Source of the DNA: Pogostemon cablin | Taxonomy: Eukaryota; Streptophyta; Magnoliopsida; Lamiales; Lamiaceae | NCBI GenBank assembly: GCA_023678885.1 | Contig: CM042993.1 | Coordinates: 4,734,501-4,798,500 of the forward strand | Direction of reading: 5' to 3' | DNA: 64,000 nt | Part shown: one piece after another, positions 13,435 through 26,261 of the stretch | How positions within the stretch are numbered: the stretch's first letter is position 1 | Layout: the number at the start of each line of letters is the position of its first letter | Made by a program: the position numbers and the translations under genes | Notes under the pieces: model-generated | Told to the model about the DNA's origin: nothing | Database searches by the model: none | The model's input: only the letters and a program-made list of their open reading frames with translations

Positions 13435-15060
13435 TAGAGTAAAGAGAGAGAAAATCAGACGTTTTTATCTCAATTTAAATGAGAAAAAATTACAGAACTA
13501 AACAGAATGTCAGAGAAGGAACACGCGTTCTCCATCTTTTCAGACAAACACGAAGGTTAAACATACTCTTCAAGATTTAGCTAGCTGTCAAGATTTTATA
13601 TCTGATCTTTCAGCTAAATGAGAATATCTGAAAAGATTAATTCAACATGCAAGTCCTACAAATATTTAAGCAGTTCTTTCAATTCTGAAATTGATCTCAA
13701 GCAATTAACCCATGACTTCCCATACTAATCATTTCTCCTACCCTTTAACCAATTTACTTTCCTGAAAATATATTACATAAAATGCGCATCTTTACCATCA
13801 ATAAAAATGAAATATTATTCAGAAATCCATCTCTAAGTGGCCTTTCCTGCACAGATAAAAACAAAATATCAGAAATCTCAAGGCAATTAAAGGTAACTAA
13901 TATATACACATGGTTTTCAATGAGATTTCAGCTGGGATGTCAGTGATGAAAATGAAAACTTTAAGGTTTATCTCAATTTAAATTGTACAACTCCATGATT
14001 TCTCATCAATATCTGTGATACTCTTTTCCAAGCTACGTCCTAAGTTCAAGCAAAGTCACAACTGAACATGAGTTCAAGAACACCGATTTGGTAAACATAG
14101 TTTATGATTCCATACTCCCATCAGACTGAATTTGGAGGAAATTTGTAGCGATCGATTTCCTACCAGCTGTTACCGAGGCTCCCAACTATTAAGCATATCA
14201 TTTCATTTCGACGTTTCAGATACAAGATGGCATAAATTTCGGAAAAGAAGAGGGGGTGAAAGTTGTTTCTTCTATACATTGTTGATCAAACCTGCATACA
14301 TCTTGAAAAGCCCTTTGCAGGGAAACTTCCAAATGAAGGTGCATCAACAATAGAAATGCACTAGCTTGAACATTTGAGCAAGAGAACTCCAAAGCGAACT
14401 CACTCAGCTATTTTAAACTTTAGAATTGAATATGAATTTCATGTTCTCAATTTACCAGCTCCTAATTTCTTAATTTTCAGGAAAAAAGCTAACAAATCAA
14501 CAACCAAGAGCTGAATTTAAACAGAGAAAAAAAGGATGAACAAATTGTACCAACCAAAGGTCCAAAACCCTGAGGGAGAAGTTGTAAAAGCAAGCAATTA
14601 AATCCTTAATCTCCAATAATTAGTCCCATGTATTTTCAACTCAGACTTATCGTCAACTACCCAAAATCAGGAGCTGTAAAACAGAGATCGCAAATCAGAA
14701 TGATTAGGTGAATCCAAATGATTAGCTAAAGATCAAGAAGAAGGAAGCTGGTTTCAAATGCTGGATCAAAAATCAGAGAGTTAGCGAGAATAACGAAGCA
14801 GATCGAGGAATCAAAGCACATAAATTTAAAAACTTTCAAAAATCAGAACATACCAGAGTGAAAGACTTCCAACAATGGAGATTCAAACACAGTGGGCTTT
14901 CCCTCCCTCCCTCCTTCCCTCTCTCCCTCCGTCTTGTCGGAGAGAAGAGAGCTGAGTGTGTGTGTGTGTTTATCCGCCAAGTTGTAGGCGAGAGAATAAA
15001 GATGCCTATTTGTGTGCGTAGCTTTCAGAAATGGGAATTCAATTCCACTAATACGCCGTC
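13435..15060 (-). promoter_or_regulatory. Probable leader exon, leader intron and GA-rich tract of the BPC gene
   Basis: No coding region was found upstream of the BPC start. A strong donor read on the minus strand (CTCTG|GTATGT, exon end at 14854) and a candidate acceptor near 13495 (CTGTTTAG) suggest a 5' UTR exon from roughly 15000 to 14854, followed by a 1.35-kb leader intron. The proposed leader contains a dense GA tract on the sense strand (14894-14936). This is the type of site BPC proteins bind, so feedback on its own gene is possible. A 12-bp palindrome AACGACGTCGTT lies at about 15081-15092. All of this is inference from signals. Confidence 0.45.
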
Positions 15061-15099
15061 GTTGGGAGAATATGGACGATGTAACGACGTCGTTTGGGT

Positions 15100-17690
15100 T
15101 GGTTTGTCTTGTCGGGTAGGAGCGGGTCATGGCAGTTGGAAACATTCGGACCCGAGTTTGTCTGCCGGAGCTTCGGTTCTATGTGTCCCTTTTAGGTTGA
15201 CCGCCCACTCGCTATTTGTAGTCAAATTCGGGCCAAAGTCTCTTTTGTTCCTCACTAGTTTCTTTCTCTTACCTCCCTTTCTCTCTCTTCTTGCTCCTTT
15301 TTTTTTGGTTAGAACTTACAAGTTACAACTTGATAGTTGATACTCTCCCCACTGTAGATGTGCAAATTAAACAAAAAATTTAACTTTTTATAGGAATGCT
15401 ATATATTTTTTTTTATAATAAATAATTGTAAAATATGTTATGTATGAAAAAAAGTGATGTTAGTTTTAAAATTATAGTTTGTCGTGGGGATATTAGTTAG
15501 GTACTTAGGAGTCATTTTTTTTTATGAAAGTGTGAAGTTGAGACGAAATAAAACAAAAAGTGTAAAATTAAAGTTGTAACAAAGGAGTACTAATCAAAAT
15601 CGAAATAGTACATTACTTTTTGGATAAATGTGTAGCCATTTTCACTCGGTTAATTGATTTCACTCGATCATTTCGAGAGTAAGAGTACATGATAAATTAC
15701 TGTTCTTATCTAAGAATGTCAATTTTACTTGTCGAGTTGGGTTATTCAACGTGTAACAGACCCAAGTAGGAGGATCTTGGTCGGGTATTACTCGAATTTG
15801 AAAGAAAAAACGATGGATAAGGGTAGGGTACGGGTTTTTCTTTTATACCCGATTAGGTAACTCGAGCCCAACCAGATTTATACCCAAAATTAAATAAATA
15901 TATATATTATTAGAGATATTATTATATAAATTTATTTATTTATTTATGTAGAAACATGTTTTATTGATTTTTCAATTTCTAAATTGCATGTTTGTAATGA
16001 CTTTGTTATTATTTATTGAATATGATGTTTTCTTATTTATGTTTTGTTTTTTTTTTTTGTGGTTTATGATGTTTTAAAAAAATATTAATTAGGGTTGGGT
16101 GGGCTTGAGTAACCAACAATTATATGTATGATTGTCGAGTGGGACTCTTGTGTCCCCAGGGATATCATGTCCCCTTTGCAATTTAAGCCCCTAGCAATAC
16201 ATTAATTTAAATAGAATATATAGGGGATTGTTATGTTCTTATGGGGTCATGATGTGTCTCCGGGATGCATACATTTTTGTCATGATCGTCACATCGCAAA
16301 TTATCTGTCTACTTGATGGGTATATATAAACCATGCCTAAACTAAGTTTTAAAGTAATATAAGAATGGGTTATGATAGGAAGAATAGGGTAGAGGATAAT
16401 ATGTGGATTTTTCATCCCTATTTTACCCATTTACAAAAATTAAGTTTCTATTGCATCATGAATTTTTAAAATGATTAATTTGTCATTTAAAAGAGAGTGA
16501 TATGGAATAATGATTTTTTTTAAATGGTAACATGTTTTATATTCGTTCCATACAATCATGTCCATCCACTTCATATTACATGATTTATATAAATATAAGA
16601 CGAATATGTTTGAGCTAAATGGTTTTGGGTTTTTGATGAAATAGGGAGCTGTATAACTTTTTTCCTTTAAAAAACTTATACTATGTTTATATTTATGGGA
16701 ATATTTAATTCATTTTAGTTGCATGAGACATTGAAATTATACTTCAACTTTCAAGGAATCTCTCAGAGATGCACTTATATACTTTAATATTTCAAAAATT
16801 ATCTTGTGTATTTATTTATTCTATTAATATATATTAATATATATTTATATAATTTTCTTGATTAAACATCTTGAAGAATGATCCAAAATTAATGAATAAT
16901 GATTTCTGTAATCCAGTAATGAAGAACTTGTGAGAGTGAACATGATTGGGCCAATCAGAATAGCCCAAGATAAAGGCATAATTGGCCCAAGATGTATTTA
17001 AAATGAGAAGTACTTTAAAAAAATTAAAATAAATTGTCGAGGTCTCAAAATATGTAAATAATTGTCAAAATGTATATTCAGTTGAACTGGTAAGAATAAT
17101 TTCATATTAAGCTCACGAAGGTTTTTTCATAATTTTCTTTAAAATTATTTTTTTCATAATAAAATATCAATTTCTATTAGTAATCTCACATAATTTTACT
17201 TAATATTTAAAAAAATAAAATATCATACTACTTTAAATATTTTCATTGCGACTTTGCCCACACACAAGTCAATCAAATTTTAAATATTATTATTTTTTAT
17301 TAATTATATAGGAGTAAATTATTCATCAAATATTTTAATTATATTCTTATCATTCAAATTTTATTTTAAAAATATCACTCCTATCACATCACTCATTCAT
17401 CTTTTTGGAGACATTTTATTAATGAAAATTACTTTTAATTTGATGCATCTAAAAATATATTAAAATTGCAACCATTTTCCTTAGTTCACCCTACATTACA
17501 ACCCCAATTTCGTACAATTTCATCCCAATATAATCACCCAATTAAATTCATGAAAAAGTACGAAATGATTTAAATTATAATTTATCAAGAAAACACATTC
17601 AAACTGGCGTCAATAAAAGCGTACCCCCATTTCCCATTCTGGATAAGGCAGTCACCGCATCGATCCAATTCGAAAAAGATCGACGACTAT
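15100..17690. other. Intergenic, no gene seen
   Basis: AT-rich spacer. Short ORFs (for example 16239-16430 minus) lack recognisable domains. A motif 'gtgtcccc ... tgtccccttt' near 16150-16180 resembles one end of the inverted-repeat family seen at 29.77 and 49.55 kb. Confidence 0.4.
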
Positions 17691-17694
17691 CAAG

Positions 17695-17835
17695 GTACCA
17701 CGTGTACAATCGCGATTTCAAGCTTTAAATGTTCTCGATCCTTGAGAACACTAAACGTCCAATCAGAAATCAGTATCCATATTCTACGGATCCTGACCCG
17801 CTATATATACCGTTAAACTCCTCCTGATCCGTTCA
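17695..17835 (+). promoter_or_regulatory. Core promoter of the histone H1 gene
   Basis: A TATA box CTATATATAC lies at 17801-17810, about 95 bp before the ATG. Upstream are a CCAATCAGAA motif at 17759, a G-box-like CCACGTGT at 17699 and AATCGCGATTT at 17709, reminiscent of cell-cycle histone promoter elements. Transcription probably starts near 17835. Confidence 0.6.
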
Positions 17836-17905
17836 TTAGAAGTTAATCACCTTCATCTGAATTCTGTGTTTTGTAGAAAATTCTGCTGAACTTTGATTGA
17901 TCGTG

Positions 17906-18646
17906 ATGTCGGCAACTGAGGAAATCAAGAAACCGGCGGCGGCGAAGCTTCCTGCTCCGGCGAAGGAGAAGAAAACCAAGGCGGCGCCGAAGGAGAAGAA
18001 GGCTAAGGTCGCGAAAACTGCTGCTCATCCGACCTACTTTGAGGTATTATATCAGAGTTTGCGAATTGAGTCTTCCATTTTTACCTGATTAATTTTGTTT
18101 AACGTGCTAATTTCTGTATCAATTCGGATTTCGAAACTGATTTTCATATGAAATCTATCTGTTCAGATGATTAAAGAAGCTCTGTTGGCATTGAACGAGA
18201 AGAGTGGATCGAGCCCTTATGCAATCGCGAAGTACATGGAGGAGAAGCACAAGGGCGATTTACCGGCGAATTTCCGGAAGATTCTAGGGCTTCAGTTGAA
18301 GAACTCTGCTACGAAGCAAAAGCTCATCAAAATCAAAGCTTCCTACAAGCTGTCTGAATCCGGAAAGAAGGCAATCGTTGCAAAGCCTGCCAAAAAGAAA
18401 ACCGCCACCACCGCTGCCGCCACTAAGAAGCCTAAACCGGCTGCGAAGGCTTCTTCTGCTGCCACTAAAAAGGCTAAATCAACCAAAAAGCCTGCCACGG
18501 CCGGAACAAAGAGGAAGGCAGAGGCGGTGAAGAAGAAAGTGGCGGTGAAGAAGGGTGGAAAGAAGGCAACTCCGGCGAAAGCTAAGCAGCCGAAGAGTAT
18601 AAAATCTCCTGCTGCTAAGAGGGCTAGAAGGGCTACTGCTGCTTGA
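17906..18646 (+). CDS. Histone H1 (linker histone)
   Basis: Two exons, 17906-18043 and 18167-18646, encode 205 residues; the intron is GT-AG and in phase 0. The N-terminal arm is rich in Lys, Ala and Pro (residues 1-40). The winged-helix GH1 globular domain starts at HPTYFEMIKEALLALNEK, continues through SSPYAIAKYMEEKHK and the KILGLQLKN segment, and ends about KASYKLSESG. The C-terminal tail is Lys/Ala/Pro-rich with PAKKK and KPAT-type repeats, as expected for binding linker DNA in chromatin. Length and intron position inside the globular domain fit plant H1. The ATG at 17906 was chosen because it follows the TATA box at the right distance and gives the usual short acidic start MSATEE. Compared with the flanking DNA the exons are GC-rich. 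Confidence 0.95.
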
Positions 18647-21570
18647 TCATGAAAGTAGTATGATCTGCTGTGGGTTTGTGAATAGTTTGTAGGTGGGAAT
18701 CGGGGGTTTTATTTCCTTTTGTCTTTCTGTTTTAGATAATATGGATGTGAATTTAGCAAACTACTTCGGTGATTATAGTATGGTTTTTTTATTTCCAGTG
18801 ATATTATGGTTAATTAGAGTGTGTTAATTATTTTTTTTAATTTTTGAAGAATGTATGAAGATGAAAATGCCCTTATTTCTCGATAATTCTTCACCACCCA
18901 CAACGCAGTCCTTTCGAAATGACAAGTGTTTTGTTTTTTTAAATCCTAGCCAAAAATATACTATAAATTTTATTATTTGTATTTCTTTTAATTGACTAAG
19001 TTTAAAACTATATATGGGATGTTTATTTCTTCATGGATTATGTATTTCTATTTACGTATGGATTTCTTCAGAACTTGTTTCTTCCGCTGAAGTTGTATTT
19101 ACTCTGTGGTGTGTATTTTCGTTTAATGAGAAAAATATACAAGTAAAAAAGTGATAATTTTATAATATTATGATGCGTAATTGTTTAATAAGAAAACGCA
19201 TGAATTGATTTTAGGTATTATTAGACAAGCACATTACGTCTTCTCTAAAAACAGTTCCTATAATTATGACATTTGGAGTGTGCACCTTTTAACTTGTATC
19301 TAAATCATTAAATTTTAAAACAACTAATATTCACCCGCTAGATTATTCTTGTAAAGTTAATTTTTAAAATTTGTTATCGTTAGTGTTGTTATCATATATA
19401 TCCATACACTAAACTCGGCTCGAATTCTCTGTGTCATTTGATACATCATCTCTTGTGCCACGCGTTAGATTGACGACACGTAGGAGAGCAAAACTATACC
19501 CTAATCTTTAACCAGGGGTAATAGTTAGATTTATTTCCTTATCTTACGTGTCAATTACATAATGTATGATATAAAAGATGATGCACCAAAATAACACCGA
19601 ATATCATGTGTGCACTGAACTTATAACTTAGATTCCAATTTCCAGCTGCAACTCATAACTACTTGAAAGTTGGCGTAAAATTAGCTTTTCTTACTAGAGC
19701 ATACATATAATTAAATTAAGATTAAATTAAGTTAATATATTCTTAGTAGAGCATACTTATAGTTAAATTAAGAATAGATTAAGTAAAATATATTAACGCA
19801 TTTCACACTTTCTACAATTTTAATAAACTTAAAAAATAGTACTACTACCTTTCAAAGTTAATCATTTAAGGTGTTTAGTAATGGGTATCGGGTAATTAGA
19901 ATGAATGAGTGTTACGGTATTATAATAATTTGATTAAGTATTAAAAGATTGTCCTCTCTATCAGTTTAAGCTTTTAAATAAAGTGGTCATTTAACATAGT
20001 ATCAGAGTCAATGTATAGCAAAGGTCTAGGGTTCGAACATCACCGCCACCTATTTATAAGAAAAATTCAACGCGTAAAAATTCCTAATTGTATACCAATT
20101 AATTTATACCCCAAATTTTATAAAATTTTAATAATAATGTCGTAAATTGCTTTTTACAAATGAATATTCGACCGTCAATAGAAATTATAATTTTAAAGAG
20201 TTGATTTTTTTATAGTACGATTTTGAATATCAAATACTCTTTTCGTCTTTCTAATTATTTCACATTTTTATTTTGATCCGTCTCAACGTTTATGTAATTT
20301 TTTAAAGAATTGATTTATTTATTATATGATTTTGAATATTAAATACTCTCTCCGTCTTTCTAATTATTTCACACTTTTATTTTGATCCATCTCAATATTT
20401 ATGTAATTTTTTAAATGGTATAAATGCATCATAATAATATTAATTTTTTCAAAATAAAATGTGAATGAGAGAGGACTATTATTTTCAAAAAAATCAAACC
20501 TGATTATTCACCTTAGTTAGTGTTGAGCCCAATAGTTAAGTGAGCATTTGTTACTTTTATTTATGGAGTTGAAAGCTTTTATAAGAGAATCCAAAATAGA
20601 AAGATGAAAATTATTTTAAAACAAAGCAAAGAGGTGGAGCATTTATGATTTTATTAAGAGGATGAAATTAAGAAATCTTAATATATCTAATTGTAAAGTA
20701 CTTTCCTTAATAAAATTTTTAAAAACATATGTGGCAAATTTTAATGAAATGTTAAATTTTAAAACACAAATGTTTACGTGTTATTGGTTGAAACTAATTT
20801 AATACCATTAAATACTTTAAATTATTAATTAAGGTATGCATAAAAAACTTCTTTTAATTTTATCTTAATTTCAAAGAATTTACAGTATTTTATATTTCAA
20901 TTATTTATAAAGATACCTTGTATAATTAATTTTGTGTTTAAAAAAATATGAATAATGAATAAATAATTAATACAATGTGTATAAAATTTTTGAAAATTTA
21001 ATTGGTTGTAATGAATAATTTAATATCTACTTAATATTAATTTTATTCCATCAATAAAATCATTTATATATAATTAAAGCAAAAATTAGAATTAATTTAA
21101 ATTAACAAAATATCATGTGCACTTGAGTGCACAAAGTAATATTCATGCACTTAAATTTAATTCAAATACGTTGATTAATAAATAATTATATATTAGTGAA
21201 TAAAAATTAAAAAAATTACACAATTTTTATATGCAAAATTAATGTTATAATTAAATATAAAAGGTGATATATTTATTATGAAATATATATTCGTTAATTG
21301 TTGAATTAAAATTAATGTAGTATGTTATGAAGAAAAAAAATTGAGTGTATATATTCTAATTCATATATCCCGGGTAAATGAATATCTATTCGTTTATATT
21401 AGAAGATTATTAAAAAAAGTATATACTATTATTTTTTATATAAAAAATAAATAATATTAGTTATAAAACTTAAAAATATAATATATTGATGCATTTAACT
21501 ATTAATATATTAATACATTTGTATTTCATTAAAAAACAGTTTTAAATGTAAAATAAAAATTTTTAATCCC
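18647..21570. other. Intergenic, very AT-rich
   Basis: After the H1 3' UTR there is no coding region. The interval includes one MITE (19414-19605) and two adjacent partial repeats at 20230-20410 that both contain 'cgtctttctaattatttcac', which are degraded Stowaway ends in tandem. Confidence 0.45.
19414..19605. mobile_element. Mutator-type MITE, family M (related copy)
   Basis: Shares its layout with the copy at 31866-32064: a TCGGCTCG-like end, 'tacatcatctc', a 'gacacgtaggagag' block, 'tataccctaatc', 'tgtcaatta' and 'gatgatgcacc' in the other half. About 190 bp, roughly palindromic, no ORF. No clear TSD seen here. Confidence 0.6.
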
Positions 21571-21579
21571 ACACGGTAC

Positions 21580-22360
21580 TATACGAGTCCGTTTACTTTG
21601 TGGTGTGTATTATAAATGGGTCTTTCACCTGTTCATACATTGGGCTCGCCAGCCCAATATTTCTTTGAGAGACCACGAGCCTTCCCGCCAAAAGTAAAGA
21701 GGCCTCGCCTCACTAAGCCAAATGAGCCACTTGATCCAATCGCCTTCGATACGCAGAATCTACCCCAAGATACACGTGTAGAGGATATCCTAGATTATAT
21801 CCTATGAATAGTCACATGAGGCTAAAACGCATTTAATGCTCACACTGTACACGATAATATATCAACTTGCCCAAATACGGGTGACGTAAGATTATCCAGT
21901 ATAAATATGATAAATCCCCACAACAATATAATCATCCTTCCACCCCTCTAAAAAAGGCGCGATAAAGCCTGAGGGGCAATCCTCTCTCTTTCTATGTTAG
22001 CTTTACGAGTACTAATCCCTCCACGTCCTATTAAGACTGCATTTTCCCGCAATTAGGAGGAGATTAAGAGCCTACTAGGTACATACTTTGAGGGTCAAGG
22101 AGGGTTATCCCCTGCTTAATCCTAGTTAAAGATTGAGTATTTTGAAGGTTAGTTCCGAGGGAAAACCCTCGGGCTTTTGTTGGCCCAGTGTGAAACGTGG
22201 TTGAGTAAGGGCTACCCCAACCCTCATAAAGTGGAGGGATAACTTTCAACCCTGAGGGTTAAGGTGAGAAATTATAATTTTACCCTCAATTACAAAATCA
22301 TCTTTCACTTCTCAGATCAAATACGGTGGGAGGATAGAACTAGGGTTCTTCACTACAATT
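21580..22360. repeat. Degraded repeat, possible LTR or TIR-element fragment
   Basis: The 13-mer GTCCGTTTACTTT at 21587 recurs in inverted orientation near 25606-25618 (AAAGTAAACGGAC), so a larger TIR element could span 21.58-25.63 kb. A 63-residue ORF (21616-21807) has no recognised domain. From 22075 to 22265 there is imperfect internal symmetry around 'gagggtt' and 'aaccctc'. Evidence is thin. Confidence 0.3.
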
Positions 22361-22788
22361 GAAATCCAATCGTAGTTGGGAAGATGAAGAAGGGAAAGTA
22401 ACTGCAATTCCGCCGATGAAGATTTCACTCAAACCCAAGACAACTACCACGATCACCACCACCCTCCTCCGCCGCTTCTCCTCTGTGCTATTCCTCTCTC
22501 ACTTCTCCACCACCACCAACCACCCCTCCGACCTCTCCCTTTCTCTCTCCACAAACTTCCCCACTTTCCCCTCTCAAACTCTCATATGCCGCCGCCGTCA
22601 CCCCTCCCCTGACTCTCACTCTTAAATCCGGCACCGACCTCTTCGGCTCCCCCATTAACTCTCCCCTCGTCCTCTCTGTTCACTTCTCCTTCAACCCTTC
22701 TAATCCCACCAACCCAAACCCCATTTTCTCTCTCTTTTTGAAACCCCAACTGGGGTCTTTCTCTCTCCCGAAATCCACCTTTACTCAT

Positions 22789-24804
22789 TGATCGGTGTCG
22801 TTTTCGCCTAGATTTTAGTGTCTTTTTATTATGTATTTTGTGTGTTTTTATTCATTTTGTATATCATTTGGTGGTGTTATGTGAAGATATGGAGATGTGT
22901 GCCTTGAAATGATAAATGTGTGATTTTCATGATTAAGTGCCTTAAATTGTGCTACATTTGTGAATATTTAGAGAATTAGTAAATTGGTGTAATTTGTGTG
23001 ATTATCAGGTAAAAATGGATTCTAGACATGATAAAGAAGATGTGGGAAAAAACAGAGCTCGATTTGGAGTTAAAACGAGGGAGAATGAGTCAAAGCAAAA
23101 TGCTGAAAAATGCACGTCCCACTTGTGTAATTTTTCTGTACTTTTTTGGAGCTCAAAAATAGAAGTGTGATACATGGTTGGAAATCCATAGAAAAGAGGA
23201 TCGTTTTGGTATAAGGAACACTTCAACCGGAGCCCAAACGAGAAAGTTATGATTTAAATGGTGACGTCGCGCAAGCAGTTCTTACTCAGCACGGTTATGC
23301 TACTTTGCATGACTTGTTATACCCTCAAATGTTGGAAGTTTTCTCAGATCTATACATGGTTGGAAAGCCACGGAAGAGAGGATCGCGTGAGCACAAGAAT
23401 CACTAAAAACGGAGATCGAATGTGGAAGTTATGCGCGAAACGGTGAGACTACGCAGCACGCGATACGCTACACGGCCCGTGTACCGAGCACGGCCCTGTA
23501 AGGCATGGGCGTGCTCGGACACCAGAAAACGCTACACGGCCACCTCCATGGCCGTGTGACGCTGCACGGCCCGTGTAGGTTCAAAAAGCAGTTTTATGAT
23601 CTCTAAATGTTCTAGAAGCTTCCATGGGGGTATAAATACATGTTTTGACCACAAAATTCGAGAGGAATCATTTTGGATCAGTTTCCACACACACTAAACA
23701 CCTAAAATCACACACATTCATCTCCATCTCTTCCATCCTTCACTTCATCCATCCAAACCACTTGATCTCCTCAAATCCATCCATTAATCCATCCATCCAA
23801 CAATCTAAGAAGAGGAATTCATCAAGGAGTGAAGATTTGAGCATGTTGAAGGAGAAGAAGGCCTACATTGCAAGGGAAGCCAACTTACCTTTAATTTGTG
23901 ATTTTCTTCATTATTTAGCTAGATTAGAGCATGCCATGGATTGTAATGAATTATTCATGATTTGTTGTGGCTAGTCCTCATGTGAGGCTAGCAATATGAT
24001 TGGTTAGGAATTATGTAGATTTTGCACACCACATGTTTGATGAAATGATTGTTATGAATATTTTCTATTATGAATGCTTATTCTCATTTGATGCATGATT
24101 TGTGTGGTTAAATTCTCTATGCATAGTGTTAGGATGACCATTCCAATATTATGTATGGTGGTTTAATTGAATCATTGATTGTATGAGGTGACTTAGTTAG
24201 TATGAGGGGAGGAAAGCCATTCCCTCCAAGTGCTTAGAACCTCATAATAGGACATTATTGATAATCACTTGTGAAGTGTTTGATATGATGAGGGGAACCA
24301 AGCCAATTTTCACTTGACCTTAGAAAGGGAACACTAGGAAAACGTCCCTGCCCACTAGAGAAAATTCCTCGTGATAATATCTCTATACCGGTATATTAAT
24401 ATCCGTAAGTACCTATAGGAAGGGTGAGAATTGGAGACGCTCTTTGAGTGCCCTTAATATCATAACTTGAAAACCATCAATGCATGTGTGTGTGTGAGTC
24501 TATATAAGTCTTTTCCATGAGTGTTGCTTGCCTTGCATACTTCTTAGATTGCTCTATCATCATCCATCTTCCATGTCCATTGTATCCATCTATCTTTAAT
24601 TGCTTTCTTAGTGTTAGTTTTTAGTGTTAATCATCCCATCCTTATTGATTCGTCCTACTAGAGTAAAGCATTTCTCAAATACGGCTACCCACTTTCGCCC
24701 TTGGGTTCGATATCTTATAAATTTTGCACTTGGTCGCTTACGTGCTACACACGATAGAGTACACTTGCTCTAAATCAATTTAACCAAAATTGAAACCAAG
24801 TTCA
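22789..24804 (+). mobile_element. Solo LTR of a Gypsy-type retrotransposon, 2,016 bp
   Basis: Starts TGATCGGTG and ends AAGTTCA, flanked on both sides by the identical 5-bp TSD CTCAT (22784-22788 and 24805-24809). No internal domain, PBS or polypurine tract is present, as expected after LTR-LTR recombination. The start matches the TGATCGGTG start, read on the minus strand, of the young Tat-like LTRs at 54.8-60.9 kb, so the two are probably related. A stretch at about 23450-23580 repeats 'cacggcc(c)gtgt' motifs in both orientations. ORFs within are incidental. Confidence 0.85.
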
Positions 24805-25192
24805 CTCATTCGGAGTCCAGAATCGTCAACGAACCCATTGATTCAGATTCCAATTCATTCGCGTTTGTACCTCTGGAGGGACCGGAGAATATAAAGGACC
24901 TTCCGGTGGAGATTAAGGGCATATCCGCCGTCTTGAAGGGGATTCAGGTGACGGCGAGACTCAAATGCCGGTAAATGGGAGCTTGAATTCTATTTTCAGT
25001 TCATTAGTGTTTTTAAGCAATGGTGTTGAAATTGGTGTGGAATCTGCAAATAATGATTCCGTGGTTTAATTGTTAGTCGAGTTATCATCTGATTTTGTTA
25101 GGTTAGAATGTTGGTGTATCTTTCTGCATTGTAAGAGAACTGAGTTCCAGAGAGTATACACATTTTGTATATGAATCTGATAAACAAAACAC

Positions 25193-25336
25193 CTCTTTAA
25201 TCACATTCCTTTCTGCGATGTAAGAATCAATTGGTTAATAAGGAAATGTGAATTGCAATATCTGAACTCTTTAATCACATTCCTTTCTGCGATATAAGAA
25301 TCACTTGGTTAAAAAGGAAATGTGAATTGCAATATA
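25193..25336. repeat. Tandem duplication, 74-bp unit, two copies
   Basis: Copies begin CTCTTTAATCACATTCC at 25193 and 25267 and differ at only a few positions. They lie in the intron-like part of the pseudogene. Confidence 0.85.
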
Positions 25337-25515
25337 TATATATGAAATTAAAAGCAAATTATTTGTCTTCTCTTCTCAGATGGAAAGTCGATGGAATCTG
25401 CAATTATTGAATTTGATTAATATATTTACTTAATTTAATATATTTAATGTAAGGGTAATATAATAAAATTCATCAAAATAAACTTACAAAGTAAACACAT
25501 ACATCTATTTTAATT

Positions 25516-25547
25516 TTGAATTTGAATTTGAATTTGAATTTGAATTT
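25516..25547. repeat. Hexanucleotide microsatellite (GAATTT)n
   Basis: About five perfect copies of the GAATTT unit. Confidence 0.9.
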
Positions 25548-26027
25548 TAACTCAACCTTCATCAAACCCTTGCCAAGTGTTTATTATCCTAACTCCCCTA
25601 CCGAAAAGTAAACGGACCCTACTAGTAAGTGGGTAAATTAGAAATCTATAAGGGGTGATTCTAGCTTTTGCCTTTGTTCCGTATAAGGAGCCCCCTGGAA
25701 TTCATGTTTGAATATGTGCATATATTCACACTTGAAATAATTTAATATTTCCTCGGAATTGATGCACGGTGCACCCACCAAAACACGGCTCTCAGATTTC
25801 ATGTTTGATTCTTTTGGATGACAACCTTGTCTTTTTTATTTTCTATTTTATTTTTAATTTATTTATTTGAAAACTTATTATTCTCTCTTAAAATTTCTAA
25901 CAGTTGATATAAACTCGAAATTTGTGAAATGTTGCACTTTTATCAATTTTAGGGGTGTTATTATTTAATTAAAAATTTGTGTGAAATCATTTCTTTAAGA
26001 TGTAAAAGAAGTGAAACAAAAATTATA

Positions 26028-26261
26028 CTCCATCCGTTCTACCTAAAAGTTAGGTTTTGCTTTTTGTGAGTAGACTAAAAAAATATTATTATTTTATATG
26101 TAGTGAGTTTTTGTATTGATAATAAATGATGGACTATATATGGAGCTATTTTATTAAAAGTGGATAATGAAGATCTTTGAATGTGACACTTTGATGCAGT
26201 AAAATGTGGATCTTTTAGTAGGATGTTGTAAAATGTGAACTTTTAAGTAGGATGGAGGGAG
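26028..26261. mobile_element. Stowaway-like MITE, about 234 bp
   Basis: Ends CTCCATCCGTTCTACC and GTAGGATGGAGGGAG are inverted repeats beside TA. Confidence 0.75.

Larger units (their letters stand above)
22398..25410 (+). pseudogene. Broken gene of a conserved plant family, split by a solo LTR
   Basis: The coding trace starts MKISLKPKTTTT at 22398. The frame must shift once near 22570 to continue as LKLSYAAAVTPPLTLTLKSG, then GTDLFGSPINSPLVLSVHF, up to KSTFTH at 22788. The solo LTR follows. Removing it and one TSD copy joins the frame perfectly to SESRIVNEPIDSDSNSFAF, VPLEGPENIKDLPVEIKG and ISAVLKGIQVTARLKCR, ending at 24971 at a donor (CCG|GTAAAT). A short piece after CTCAG at 25380 reads WKVDG and then stops. 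The 3' end is missing. It resembles an uncharacterised plant family with an MK-[AI]S-[IL]K start, which I cannot name. The frameshift, insertion and missing 3' part all indicate a non-functional copy. Confidence 0.6.

Noticed and set aside
14858..15340. 160-residue plus-strand ORF
   Set aside because: Low-complexity translation of the CT-rich tract opposite the proposed BPC leader; no domain.
21616..21807. 63-residue proline-rich ORF
   Set aside because: No family match that I can recall, and it is in degraded repeat DNA; left as part of the repeat.
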